A DNA stretch of 64,000 bases from Nocardia anaemiae NBRC 100462 (GCF_001612725.1 NZ_BDAZ01000004.1:248001-312000); one strand, 5' to 3'. Numbered from the stretch's first letter, positions 26,547 through 35,823 are shown. A program made the numbers and translations. Notes: generated by a model from the sequence alone, not told the origin.

Positions 26547-26786
26547 CCCGCAAGTCTGCACCGACTGCCGGTCGGCACGATTCGAACACCCATGGCAGTC
26601 AATGCAATTCGCGTCACATCCGCGCACGCGGCGGCGTCTTTTCTGAAACACTAACACTTCAGACTGGCCTGTACCTTTGATGACAGGCACATCGAGCGTG
26701 CACCCCCGGAAAGGATGCAGCCCCTTGGCGATCGGCGCGGCACAGCAAGCCCCACACCAATTTTCCCGCGGGCAAGGAGCCCGCTG

Positions 26787-29042
26787 ATGTTCACCCGCTG
26801 GGGCGATCTCGTCTATCGCCTGCGCTGGGCCGTACTCGCTGTCGTGGTGGGCGCATTGCTTGCACTCGGCGCATACGGCTTCGGACTCGAAGACCACCTC
26901 AGCTCCGGCGGCATGGACGATCCCACTTCCGAATCCGCACACGCCGCACGCCTCGCCGACACCGCCTTCGGACGCAATCACGACTTCGACGTCGTCGTGC
27001 TCTACACCGCACCGGACGGAAAGACCGTCGACGACCCGGAATTCAGCCAGCCGATCATCGACAACCTCAACAGCCTCCCCGACAAATACCCGAACGAGAT
27101 CACCGGCATCAACGCGTCCTACTGGCGCGTCGACGGCGCCAAGATCAGCGGCGCGAAGGCAGCCACCCAGGACAAGAAGCGCGCCGTGGCCGCAATCGCC
27201 ATCGCGGGCGACAACGACACCGACTGCGTCCGCAACTTCCGGAAAGTCAAGGACGCCTTCGCAATCCCCGGCATCGACGTGCAAGTCAGCGGCCTGCAAG
27301 CGGTGGCGGGCACACTCAACGACACCATGGCCGACGATGTACACCGCATGGAAGTCCTGGCCATCCCGGCCGTCGCCGTACTGCTCTTCTTCATCTTCGG
27401 CGGCCTCGTCGCGGCCGCGCTACCGTTACTCGTCGGCGGACTCACCGTCATCGGCGCATCCGGCATCATCATGTTCCTGACCCGCTTCACCGAGGTGAAT
27501 TCCTTTGTCTCCTCGGTACTGTCGATGATCGGCCTGGGCCTGGCCATCGACTACGGCCTGTTCATCGTCAGCCGATTCCGCGAAGAACTCGCCGCGGGCC
27601 ACGACACCCGCGCCGCGGTGCGCCGCACCGTCGTCACCGCGGGACGCACCGTCGTGTTCTCCGCGACCATGATCATCGCGAGCCTCGGCAGCATGCTGCT
27701 GTTCCCCCAGGGCTTCCTCAAATCCATGGCCTACGGTGCCATCGCGACCGTCCTACTCGCCGCCTGCACCGCCATCACCATCCTGCCCGCCAGCCTCGCC
27801 GTCCTCGGACCGCGCGTGGATATGTTGGGGTTCAAGCGGTTCCGAAGAGCCAAGACCGCCGAACAAATCGAAGACGGTTTCTGGGGCAAGACCACCCGCT
27901 GGGTGATGGCGCGACCACTCACCGTCGCGATCCCGCTCGTCATCCTGCTCTTCCTACTGATCATCCCCGTCAAAAACCTCATCTTCGGCGGCTTCAGCGA
28001 GCGATACCTCCCGCCGGACAACCCGACTCGCGTCGCACAAGAACAGATCGACACCTTCTTCCCACAGCGCCGATCCGACCCCATCGAACTGGTCTTCGTC
28101 GCCGACAACAGCACACCGGTCGGCGAGGCCTGGCACGCGGCCGGACACGCACCCGGATTGGCCAGCCCGTTCGAGATGCCATCCAAATCCTCGACCCAGG
28201 ACAACATCTACCGCTCCAAGGCAACACTGGTGAACCCGAACGAAGGCGGGCAAACCATCGAATACCTCCGCAAAATGGAACTCCCCGACGGCGTCGGCAT
28301 GTACGTCGGCGGCATTCCCGCCATGCAGAAAGACAGCATCGACGCGCTGCTCTACCGCATCCCGGTCATGATCGCCCTGGTCCTGTTCGTGAGCACACTG
28401 CTGATGTTCCTCACCTTCGGCTCACTGGTACTGCCGATCAAGGCCGCACTGATGAGCGCCCTCGGACTCGGCTCCACCCTCGGCATCCTCACCTGGATCT
28501 TCGTCGACGGCCACGCCGCAGCGCTACTGAACTTCACCCCGCAGCCGATCCAATCCAACGTGCTCGTGCTGATCATCGCGATCATCTACGGCCTGTCCAC
28601 CGACTACGAGGTCTTCCTGCTCTCCCGGATGGTCGAGGCCAGAGCCAAGGGCGCCAGCACCAGCGACGCGGTACGCACCGGCACCGCGCACACCGGCCGC
28701 ATCATCACCGCCGCAGCGCTCATCCTGCTGGTCGTGACCGGCGCCTTCGCCTTCTCCGATCTGGTGATGATGCAGTACATCGCCTACGGCATGATCGCCG
28801 CACTGTTCATCGACGCGACCGTACTGCGCATGCTGCTGGTACCCGCGGTCATGAAACTGCTCGGCGACGACTGCTGGTGGGCACCGGCCTGGATGAAGCG
28901 TCTCCAGGAGAAAATCGGACTCGGCGAACCTATTCTGGACGACGAACGCCCGGGCACCGAGGATCCGCGCGACCCGATCGACACCGCACCGGTCACACTG
29001 CGGCGCCCCACCGTCACCGCTGGACGGTCGGACGGTTCGTAG
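26787..29042 (+). CDS. MmpL-family RND transporter
   Basis: A 751-residue proton-driven lipid exporter of the MmpL type. It shows the usual two repeats: an N-terminal helix (LRWAVLAVVVGALLALGAYG), a periplasmic domain, then a block of helices including LSMIGLGLAIDYGLFIVSRF, and a second half with IIAIIYGLSTDYEVFLLSRM. The paired Asp-Tyr residues of the proton relay are present in both halves. ATG 26787 follows AAGGAG. A methyltransferase gene follows 129 bases later and may be cotranscribed. It is a shorter, general MMPL protein, closely similar in motifs to the one at 51093-53300. Cargo unknown. Confidence 0.9.
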   Translation: MFTRWGDLVYRLRWAVLAVVVGALLALGAYGFGLEDHLSSGGMDDPTSESAHAARLADTAFGRNHDFDVVVLYTAPDGKTVDDPEFSQPIIDNLNSLPDKYPNEITGINASYWRVDGAKISGAKAATQDKKRAVAAIAIAGDNDTDCVRNFRKVKDAFAIPGIDVQVSGLQAVAGTLNDTMADDVHRMEVLAIPAVAVLLFFIFGGLVAAALPLLVGGLTVIGASGIIMFLTRFTEVNSFVSSVLSMIGLGLAIDYGLFIVSRFREELAAGHDTRAAVRRTVVTAGRTVVFSATMIIASLGSMLLFPQGFLKSMAYGAIATVLLAACTAITILPASLAVLGPRVDMLGFKRFRRAKTAEQIEDGFWGKTTRWVMARPLTVAIPLVILLFLLIIPVKNLIFGGFSERYLPPDNPTRVAQEQIDTFFPQRRSDPIELVFVADNSTPVGEAWHAAGHAPGLASPFEMPSKSSTQDNIYRSKATLVNPNEGGQTIEYLRKMELPDGVGMYVGGIPAMQKDSIDALLYRIPVMIALVLFVSTLLMFLTFGSLVLPIKAALMSALGLGSTLGILTWIFVDGHAAALLNFTPQPIQSNVLVLIIAIIYGLSTDYEVFLLSRMVEARAKGASTSDAVRTGTAHTGRIITAAALILLVVTGAFAFSDLVMMQYIAYGMIAALFIDATVLRMLLVPAVMKLLGDDCWWAPAWMKRLQEKIGLGEPILDDERPGTEDPRDPIDTAPVTLRRPTVTAGRSDGS

Positions 29043-29171
29043 CCGCACCCACCAAAGGGAACGCTGCGCGCCGCCTCGGGAGGTACGCTCACCGCCGGAA
29101 AGCCCGCGGACCCGATCGCCGAACCGGCGACCTGGTCAACCACCGGCCACCTGGACCGAAGGACGACCGCG

Positions 29172-30002
29172 ATGTGCAGCTACCGTCTCGATGCCGAATA
29201 TGCCGACCCGACACCGCGGAAGGTGCGGATCAACACCCACGCCCGCTATTCGGAGCATCCCGACGACCCCACCGCGAATGTGCTCACCGCGCTCGAACTC
29301 ACCGGAACCGAACATCTAGCCGATATCGGCTGCGGCGACGCCCGATTCCTCGCTCACCTCGTGAGCAACGGTCACCAGGGTCCGCTGGTCGGCATCGACA
29401 CCTCTCCCGCGATGGTCGCCGCCGCCGATGCCGTGCCAGGAGTGCGCGGCGTATTCGGCAGTGCGGACCGAATCCCGTTCGACGACAACAGCTTCGATGC
29501 ACTCACCGCGCGCCATATGCTCTACCACCTCGCGAATCCGATCGCCGCACTCCGAGAATTCCGGCGCACGACCAAGCCCGGCGGGACGGTAGCCGTGGTC
29601 GTCAATCATCCCGGAACCTACCCGCACACCACCGAACTCGTGGCCGCGCATGCCGCGACATACGGCCTCGACGTGGGCGATTCGGTCCCCACCACCGTCG
29701 ACTCCGACACTTTGCCCGCCATGATGTCCGAGGTGTTCGGCGAGGTGCGGATCCAGCGATCCGATAACGCGCTCGTCTTCGATACCCCGGATCCGCTCGT
29801 GCGCTTCGCCGAGGCGCTGTTCACGTTCTACGGAGTCATGCCGAATCACCCTCGACGGCAGGCGATCCTGAACGACCTCCGCGAGGACGTCGAGGATTGG
29901 TTCACCCATCATCCAGGGCGGACGTGGCGAGATCCCAAGGGGTACATCGTCGCCACGGCCGTGGTCGATCACCAGGGCAGCGCGCCTTCGGCATCGACAT
30001 AG
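29172..30002 (+). CDS. class I SAM-dependent methyltransferase
   Basis: A 276-residue methyltransferase. Motif I is LADIGCGDARFLAHLVSNG, followed by the acidic VGIDTSPAMVAAADAV, the DRIPFDDNSFDALTARHMLY stretch and LREFRRTTKPGGTVAVVVNH, all typical of Ubie/Methyltransf_11 enzymes. The acceptor is unknown. The gene follows an MmpL transporter on the same strand, so modification of an exported lipid is a fair guess. Its 3' end overlaps the convergent SDR gene by 34 bases. Confidence 0.85.
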   Translation: MCSYRLDAEYADPTPRKVRINTHARYSEHPDDPTANVLTALELTGTEHLADIGCGDARFLAHLVSNGHQGPLVGIDTSPAMVAAADAVPGVRGVFGSADRIPFDDNSFDALTARHMLYHLANPIAALREFRRTTKPGGTVAVVVNHPGTYPHTTELVAAHAATYGLDVGDSVPTTVDSDTLPAMMSEVFGEVRIQRSDNALVFDTPDPLVRFAEALFTFYGVMPNHPRRQAILNDLREDVEDWFTHHPGRTWRDPKGYIVATAVVDHQGSAPSAST

Positions 30003-30679
30003 CTACCGGTGGGGCCGTCGGGGCCGATCTGCGCCATCCGCACGATGATCTGCGCGCCCTCTTCCACCGTCTGGGTGCCGCTGTTCCCGTTGAGATCGGT
30101 CTTCGTGAAACCCGGCTCCACCGAATTGATCCGCATATTCGGGAACGCCTTCGCATACTGCACCGTGAGCATGTTCACCACGGTCTTCGACGCCGGATAA
30201 GCGACACCAGGGTATGCGTACGCCGGGGTGCCCGGAGTCGAGACCCTGTTCAATGAGGCCAGACCGCTGCTGACATTGACGACGACCGGCGCAGCGGAAC
30301 GCTGCAGCAGCGGCAGGAAGGCATGCAGGACACGCACTGTGCCGAAAACGTTCGTGTCGAAGGTCTTTCGCATAACATCCGCAGTGAAGTCCGCGGCACC
30401 GATGATGTCGTCCCGATCGGTCATCTCCGCCTGGATACCGGCATTGTTGACCAGGACATCCAGACCGCCCTCGGCCTCGATGGTCCGCACCGCTGCCGCG
30501 ACGGAAGCATCATCGGTGATATCGAGTTGCACTGCCCGAGCACCCAACTCCTGCGCCGCCTGACGACCGCGTTCGGCATCACGGCTGCCCAGATAGACCG
30601 TGTGGCCCCCTGCGACAAGTTGGCGGGCGGTCTCGAAGCCGAGACCCTTGTTCGCTCCGGTGATCAAGATTGCTGCCAT
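29969..30679 (-). CDS. short-chain dehydrogenase/reductase
   Basis: A 236-residue SDR. The cofactor motif is TGANKGLGFETARQL, followed by DVLVNNAGI, and the catalytic set is Ser in VVNVSSGLASLN and the Tyr-Lys pair in YPGVAYPASKTVVNML, with a slightly longer loop than usual. ATG 30679 lies only eight bases from a -10-like element, so the transcript is probably leaderless. The promoter has the stretched spacing and dyad of MerR-regulated genes. Carbonyl reductase activity with NADPH is likely; substrate unknown. Confidence 0.9.
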   Translation of the reverse strand: MAAILITGANKGLGFETARQLVAGGHTVYLGSRDAERGRQAAQELGARAVQLDITDDASVAAAVRTIEAEGGLDVLVNNAGIQAEMTDRDDIIGAADFTADVMRKTFDTNVFGTVRVLHAFLPLLQRSAAPVVVNVSSGLASLNRVSTPGTPAYAYPGVAYPASKTVVNMLTVQYAKAFPNMRINSVEPGFTKTDLNGNSGTQTVEEGAQIIVRMAQIGPDGPTGSYVDAEGALPW

Positions 30680-30686
30680 ACCACCA

Positions 30687-30717
30687 ACGCTAGGACTTAG
30701 AGTGCACTCGAAGTCAA
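30687..30717 (-). promoter_or_regulatory. MerR-type promoter with overlong spacer for the SDR gene
   Basis: On the minus strand TTGACT (30712-30717) and TAGCGT (30687-30692) are 19 bases apart, the spacing MerR activators act on. The spacer is occupied by a 22-base dyad with half-sites GACTTCGAGTG and CACTCTAAGTC (one mismatch per arm). No MerR gene lies in the window, so the regulator acts from elsewhere. Confidence 0.7.
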
Positions 30718-30782
30718 GTAGCAACCCGGTCCTCTCCGAAAAACGCTGAGCTGCAGCAGCGCTCGGCTCATCAACCGGCCGC

Positions 30783-31724
30783 TTACCACGATTCGATCAG
30801 CGGGACATCATGTTCCTGCCGTTGCCACTCCTCGGTGAGGCGACCCAGTCGGCCCGGGGCGGCGATACCGCGCACGCCTGCGATCTTCTCCTCGCGGACC
30901 TCCAGGATCGTGACGCCAACGACGCGGTCGTCGAGCGTGGCGAGCATGGCCGGTTGGTTGTTGACCACGACGGCATGGATCGCGGGCGAGCCACCGGCGA
31001 GTCTCCGCTTGGCCGGAGACGGTTTGAAGCCCGCCCGCACCGCACTGGCTATCCGCTCCGGCGTCGCGTACCGGATCAGTTTCGCGGCCAGTCCCAGCCC
31101 AGCGCCGTCGGAAATGCCGGTCGCGTCGTCGGTCAGCAGCGCGATCAGCCGATCGGTGCGGCCAGAGGAAGCGGCATCGACGAATGCCTCCACGATTCGA
31201 CGCGCGGAGGCACGATCGATGTCAATGCCATTGCGGGCAGCGGTGATTCGACGCCGGGCTCGGTGGATGTGCTGCTGACTCCCCGACTCGGTGATGCCGA
31301 GAATCCCGGCTATCTCGGCATGGCTGTACGCGAAGGCCTCGTGCAGCACGTAAACGGCCCGCTCGACCGGTGACAGCCGCTCCATGAGCGTCAGCACCGC
31401 AAGGGTCACCGATTCACGCTGCTCGACAGTGTCGGCCGGGCCCAGCATCGGATCGCCGTTTAGCAGCGGTTCGGGCATCCAGGCGCCGACCGCGCGTTCG
31501 CGCCGGACCTTCGCCGAACGGAGCCGGTCGATGGCCAGATTGGTGACGATCTTGGTCAGCCATGCCTCGGGCACCTCGACATACTCCCGGTCGGCCGCCT
31601 GCCACCGCAGGAACGCGTCCTGCACCGTGTCCTCCGCGTCGGCGGCCGAGCCGAGCAGACGATAGGCGAGCGAGGCCAGCCGATTTCGGCTGGCCTCGAA
31701 ACGCGCCACGGTGGCAGTGTCCAT
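30783..31724 (-). CDS. ECF41-group (SigJ-like) RNA polymerase sigma factor, second copy
   Basis: A 313-residue paralogue of the sigma factor at 16151-17095. Region 2 reads LASLAYRLLGSAADAEDTVQ, DAFLRWQAADREYVEVPEAW. The linker is GAWMPEPL, a variant of the ECF41 WLPEP. Region 4 is SPVERAVYVLHEAFAYSHAE, IAGILGITESGSQQHIHRAR. The SnoaL-like extension has ISDGAGLG in place of DGGG, a deviation that may alter self-regulation. ATG 31724 lies 10 bases after the flavoprotein stop, so the two genes form an operon, flavoprotein first. This is the reverse of the order in the first locus. Confidence 0.9.
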   Translation of the reverse strand: MDTATVARFEASRNRLASLAYRLLGSAADAEDTVQDAFLRWQAADREYVEVPEAWLTKIVTNLAIDRLRSAKVRRERAVGAWMPEPLLNGDPMLGPADTVEQRESVTLAVLTLMERLSPVERAVYVLHEAFAYSHAEIAGILGITESGSQQHIHRARRRITAARNGIDIDRASARRIVEAFVDAASSGRTDRLIALLTDDATGISDGAGLGLAAKLIRYATPERIASAVRAGFKPSPAKRRLAGGSPAIHAVVVNNQPAMLATLDDRVVGVTILEVREEKIAGVRGIAAPGRLGRLTEEWQRQEHDVPLIESW

Positions 31725-31734
31725 GCGCACGACT

Positions 31735-32925
31735 CTATGCGGCGACCACGTCGGCCGATTGCTGTCGGGTGGTGGCCAACCGGTACTTGTGAGTCGACCT
31801 TCCCAAGGTCGGGTGGCCGATGGCCCAGCCGCTGGCCGCCACGATCGCCGACTTGACGCGCGCCGCCGACCGTCCGCACACCGCCCCGGACTTCGACCGA
31901 GCGTCACCATCGACCAGCTGCAAGATCCCGTCCTTGCGTCCCAGGCTGATGTGGTTGCCGACGTACGTCAGCGCGGCCGCCTTGATCTTGCGCCCGGTCA
32001 GGTCCCCGACGATCGCGGCCGTCGCCTGCATGCCGGTGAACCCCGCGGAAGCGCAGGACATCGGCAACGGCCGTCCGTTGTCGCCGATGACGAAGGCGCT
32101 GTCACCGGCAACATAGACATCCGGGTGCGAGACCGACCGCATCTGACGGTCGACCACTATCTGGCCGTTGGGTACCACCTCGAGGCCGCTGGCGGCGGCA
32201 ATCGGGTGCACGGCGAAGCCCGCGGTCCACACGGTCGCGTCGGAGGCGAAAGCGGTGCCGTCGGCGGCGACCACCGCCGCCTCCTCGACGCGCTCGATGG
32301 TGGTGTGCTCGTGGACCGTGATCCCGAACCGGTCGAAGGCACGCAGCAGGTGACGGCGAGCCTTCGTACCCAGCCAGCCGCCCAGTTCGCCGCTGGTGGC
32401 AAGGCTGACCCCAAGTCCCGGACGGGATTCGGCGATCTCGGTCGCGGCCTCGATCGCGGTCAGGTTGCCGCCGACTACCACCACCTTCCCGTGCTGGCCC
32501 AGCTCATCCAGGCGTGCGCGCAGACGCAGCGCGGACGGCCGCGCGGCCACATGGAAGGCGTGCTCCTCGACACCCGGAACACCATGGTCGGCGGCGGTGC
32601 TGCCGAGCGTGTAGACGAGGGTGTCGTATTCGAGCCGATCGATACCCTCGCCGTCCACGACTGTGACAGTTCGATGGTCGACGTCGACGTTGGTTACCCG
32701 CGCCAGCCGTAGCCGGATGCAAGTGCCCGCGAACATCTCCGCCAGCGGCCGGTGGCGGAGATTCTGCCCCGCGGCGAGCTGATGCAAGCGCAACCGCTCG
32801 ACGAAATCGGATTCGGCGTTGACGACCGTGATCTCGAAGTCGTCGGAGTGGAGTTGGCGGGCCAGGTATCCGGCGGAAAATGCTCCGGCGTATCCGGCCC
32901 CGAGGACGACGATGCGGTGCTTCAT
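31735..32925 (-). CDS. NDH-2-like FAD/NAD(P) oxidoreductase, second ECF41 partner
   Basis: A 396-residue paralogue of the protein at 14891-16069, sharing the start MKHRIVVLGAGYAGA, the second fold KVVVVGGNLTAIEAATEIAE (GGN instead of GGG) and the FAD motif DVYVAGDSAFVIGD. The ATG at 32925 is preceded by ACAGGAG, the same leader as its paralogue. The promoter just upstream matches the paralogue's. The sigma gene follows in the same operon, which would give positive feedback. Probably a soluble NAD(P)H-oxidising flavoprotein. Confidence 0.87.
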   Translation of the reverse strand: MKHRIVVLGAGYAGAFSAGYLARQLHSDDFEITVVNAESDFVERLRLHQLAAGQNLRHRPLAEMFAGTCIRLRLARVTNVDVDHRTVTVVDGEGIDRLEYDTLVYTLGSTAADHGVPGVEEHAFHVAARPSALRLRARLDELGQHGKVVVVGGNLTAIEAATEIAESRPGLGVSLATSGELGGWLGTKARRHLLRAFDRFGITVHEHTTIERVEEAAVVAADGTAFASDATVWTAGFAVHPIAAASGLEVVPNGQIVVDRQMRSVSHPDVYVAGDSAFVIGDNGRPLPMSCASAGFTGMQATAAIVGDLTGRKIKAAALTYVGNHISLGRKDGILQLVDGDARSKSGAVCGRSAARVKSAIVAASGWAIGHPTLGRSTHKYRLATTRQQSADVVAA

Positions 32926-32956
32926 GGTTCGCTCCTGTCTGGTTCGCGTGCTTCCT

Positions 32957-32984
32957 GAACGAGACAGCGCCCGAATTCCTGACA
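32957..32984 (-). promoter_or_regulatory. predicted ECF41-dependent promoter, second locus
   Basis: On the minus strand TGTCAG (32979-32984) is followed after 17 bases by CGTTC (32957-32961). The block TCCTGTCAG, 7 bases, GGCGCTGTC is shared with the promoter at 16103-16130, although the neighbouring DNA is not otherwise identical. Confidence 0.72.
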
Positions 32985-33523
32985 GGATCAATCAGTGACG
33001 TGGGTCACCGCCACGAGACCAGGCCTGACCTGGGGCAACGCATATCCGTTGTTCTTGCCCGGACGCTACGGAGACCCCTTGTGGCGCAATGAGCCTGCCC
33101 CCGGGCACGTCGTGGCTGGGGTGTGCGCTGGGTGCTGCGCTTTCGTCCATAGGTGATTCGTGTGGGGTTTGAAAGGAGGCTACATAGTTAGATGCGCATA
33201 TCTACTTAACTAGATGTAATTTTGAGCGCTTGGCTGTCTGTTCTAGGTCACCTCCTGGCACCGCGGAGATCGACATGAGCCACGCGATTCCCTTGTGCCC
33301 CAGTTTGTTTCGAGCCTCTGCGGCCTACCCCGCTCCCCCACCCCCAGTTCAGCAGGGCAGCACGACATATGTCTCGCGCTCTGGATGTACCTGATCCCGA
33401 TCGATAGCCACATCCTTCACGAAAGAGACGACCGACCAGTTACCCTCGTCGCGTGGTCCCGCCCGACCCGGCATGAGCCGGAGGTCCACGAGCGCCCGTC
33501 ACCGCCAAGGAAGCAGGAGTTCG
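32985..33523. other. intergenic region, AT-rich dyad and possible small ORF
   Basis: This 539-base stretch separates the flavoprotein gene from the GH1 gene. It has an AT-rich block at 33182-33217 with imperfect inverted halves TAGTTAGAT (33185-33193) and ATCTACTTAACTA (33200-33212), possibly an operator. An ATG at 33275 with a GGAG site 7 bases upstream opens a 39-codon frame (MSHAIPLCPSLFRASAAYPA...), but coding quality is doubtful. Nothing else recognisable was seen. Confidence 0.4.
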
Positions 33524-34846
33524 ATGCGATCACTGAGTAGCCGCCACATCTTGGTCACGCTGGTGGCCAGCACCGCCGCCGTCATGGCCGGTGGTCCGAC
33601 ACCCGCCATGGCACAGCCTGCGCCGCCCACCCAGGTGCGGCCGCTCGGCCCGGACTTCCTCTGGGGCGTGGCCGCATCGGGATATCAGTCCGAAGGCTTT
33701 GCGCCGGACAGCAATTGGTCCCGGTACGTGGCCGCGGGTAAGACGGATGACCCCTATCTGGAGTCCGTCGACTTCTACCATCGGTACCGGTCCGATATCG
33801 ATCTGGCCGCGCAGCTCGGCGTCAAGGTCTATCGGATCGGTATCGAGTGGGCGCGCGTGCAACCGCGACCGGGTGAATGGGATGAGGCCGGATTTCGCTT
33901 CTACGACAATGTAATCGCCGCGATCACGGCGTCCGGGATGCGTCCGATGCTCACCATCGATCACTGGGTGTATCCGGGCTGGGAGGTCGATCGCGGCGGC
34001 TGGTCGAATCCGAATATCGTCGAGGACTGGCTGGCCAATGCCCGCACGGTCGTCGACCGATACGCCGCGGCGGACCCGCTGTGGGTCACCTTCAACGAGC
34101 CCGCGGCCTACATCATGAACGAGATCTCACACGGCGGCCTCTCCCCCGCCGCCATGCCGGTGATGCAGGACCGAATCACCAAGGCGCACAACGCCATCTA
34201 CGACTACATCCACTCCGTGCAGCCCGGTGCGATGGTCACCAGCAATGTGGCCTACATTCCGGCCGGTGAGGATGCGGTCAACGGCTCGTTCATCAATGCG
34301 ATCGCCGCGAAACTGGACTACATCGGCATCGATTACTACTACGGCGCCTCCCCCGACACCGTTACCACGCTGAGCTTCAGCCAGCTGTGGAACAACCCAT
34401 TGGAGCCGGAGGGCATTTACTATGCCCTGCAACACTATTCACGCAAATTCCCGGGCCGCCCGCTCTACATCGTCGAGAACGGCATGCCCACCGAGAACGG
34501 CATGCCCCGAGCCGATGGTTACACCCGCGCCGATGACCTCCGCGACACCGTCTATTGGCTGCAGCGCGCCAAGGCCGACGGTATGAATCTCATCGGCTAC
34601 AACTACTGGAGCCTCACCGACAACTACGAATGGGGTTCCTACACACCACGTTTCGGCCTCTATACGGTGGACGTCCGCACCGACCCCAGCCTCACCCGCA
34701 AGCCCACCGACGCCGTCCCCGCCTACACCGCCATCACCAACCAGGGCGGCGTCACCCCCGACTACCGCCCGACCCGCGCCCCCAAACCCTGCTCCTTCGT
34801 CGACGCCGCCGCCAGCTGTGCCGACCCGGTTACTGTCCCGCGCTAG
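33524..34846 (+). CDS. secreted glycoside hydrolase family 1 beta-glycosidase
   Basis: A 440-residue GH1 enzyme with a Sec signal peptide (RHILVTLVASTAAVMAGG, cleavage after PAMA, about residue 30). The acid/base Glu192 is in WVTFNEPAAY and the nucleophile Glu318 in PLYIVENGMP, both intact. Other family marks are FLWGVAASGYQSEG at the start and NYWSLTDNYEWG near the end. Secretion is unusual for GH1, most of which are cytoplasmic. ATG 33524 follows GCAGGAG. Expected to cleave beta-linked sugars outside the membrane. A hairpin terminator follows. Confidence 0.9.
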   Translation: MRSLSSRHILVTLVASTAAVMAGGPTPAMAQPAPPTQVRPLGPDFLWGVAASGYQSEGFAPDSNWSRYVAAGKTDDPYLESVDFYHRYRSDIDLAAQLGVKVYRIGIEWARVQPRPGEWDEAGFRFYDNVIAAITASGMRPMLTIDHWVYPGWEVDRGGWSNPNIVEDWLANARTVVDRYAAADPLWVTFNEPAAYIMNEISHGGLSPAAMPVMQDRITKAHNAIYDYIHSVQPGAMVTSNVAYIPAGEDAVNGSFINAIAAKLDYIGIDYYYGASPDTVTTLSFSQLWNNPLEPEGIYYALQHYSRKFPGRPLYIVENGMPTENGMPRADGYTRADDLRDTVYWLQRAKADGMNLIGYNYWSLTDNYEWGSYTPRFGLYTVDVRTDPSLTRKPTDAVPAYTAITNQGGVTPDYRPTRAPKPCSFVDAAASCADPVTVPR

Positions 34847-34853
34847 CGCGACT

Positions 34854-34883
34854 CGGGGTCGACACCCGCGGGTGCCGACCCCG
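34854..34883. terminator. bidirectional hairpin terminator between GH1 and TauD genes
   Basis: Arms CGGGGTCGACACCCG and CGGGTGCCGACCCCG pair with one mismatch and almost no loop, between two convergent stop codons. Confidence 0.7.
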
Positions 34884-34890
34884 ACCTATC

Positions 34891-35823
34891 TCAGGAGCCG
34901 GTGAACTGTTGCCCGGAGATCGAGCGCGACTGCTCGCCGTCGACGCCGACCGGGATGTCGCCCTCGAGGGTGGTGCGGTACAGCACGCGGGTGACATCGA
35001 GGTGGTTGAGGTCGCCCGGGGCCAGATGCGCGGTGGCGCGGTTGTCCCAGAACGCCAGACTGCCCTTGTCCCAACGGAATCGGACGGTGTAGGCCGGATT
35101 CGACAGTTCGTCGAACAGCAGCTGGAGTACGGCGTCGCTCTGGGCCGGGCTCAGACCGACGATGTGGGTGGTGAAGCCGGGGTTGACGAAGAGCACCTTC
35201 TCACCGGTCACCGGGTGCACGCGCACGACAGGATGCTCGGTCACCAACGGAGCATCGGCGACCTTCTTGGCGTAATCGCTTTCCTCGTTCCATGCCGGAC
35301 GGCTGCCACCGAACCGGTGCACGGCCCGCAGTCCCTCGACGAAATTGCGCAGCGACTCGGGCAGATTCGCGTAGGCCGCCGCGAGATTCGTCCAGCTGGT
35401 GTCCCCCCCGCGCTCCGGTGCGATCTCGGCGCGCAGCAGTGACGCGGCGGGCGGGTTGATCAATGCGGACACATCGGTGTGCCAGTGGTTGGTGTAGGTG
35501 AATTTCTTGACACCGAACCGCTTTTCGTAGAGTCGGCTGTCGACGGCCAGGATCTCGGGGAATTCGGTCGGCGCGTCATCGTCGTAGGGATGCGAGGGGG
35601 TCACGGCGCCGAACCGCCGGGAGAAGGCGATGTGTTCGGCATGGCCGATGTGCTGGTCGCGGAAGAACAGCACCTTGTATTCGTAGAGGGCCGCGGTAAT
35701 GTCGGCGACCTCCTGATCGGTGAGCTCGGCCCGCAGGTCGACGCCCGCAATCTCGGCGCCGATATGTCCGGCGACGGGCGTGATCCGGAGGGTGGTGGTC
35801 GTGGGCTCGCTGACAGTGGTCAT
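34891..35823 (-). CDS. TauD/TfdA-family alpha-ketoglutarate-dependent dioxygenase
   Basis: A 310-residue non-haem iron dioxygenase. It starts TLRITPVAGHIGAEIAGVDL as in TauD. Iron ligands are His115 and Asp117 in NHWHTDVSA and His266 in NRATAHLAPGD; Arg283 in RVLYRTT binds alpha-ketoglutarate. It likely oxidises an organosulfur compound (sulfonate or sulfate ester) to release sulphite or sulphate. It is the last gene of the sulphur operon. Its ATG overlaps the stop of a 38-residue cysteine-containing ORF, so its translation is probably coupled to that ORF. Confidence 0.88.
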   Translation of the reverse strand: MTTVSEPTTTTLRITPVAGHIGAEIAGVDLRAELTDQEVADITAALYEYKVLFFRDQHIGHAEHIAFSRRFGAVTPSHPYDDDAPTEFPEILAVDSRLYEKRFGVKKFTYTNHWHTDVSALINPPAASLLRAEIAPERGGDTSWTNLAAAYANLPESLRNFVEGLRAVHRFGGSRPAWNEESDYAKKVADAPLVTEHPVVRVHPVTGEKVLFVNPGFTTHIVGLSPAQSDAVLQLLFDELSNPAYTVRFRWDKGSLAFWDNRATAHLAPGDLNHLDVTRVLYRTTLEGDIPVGVDGEQSRSISGQQFTGS

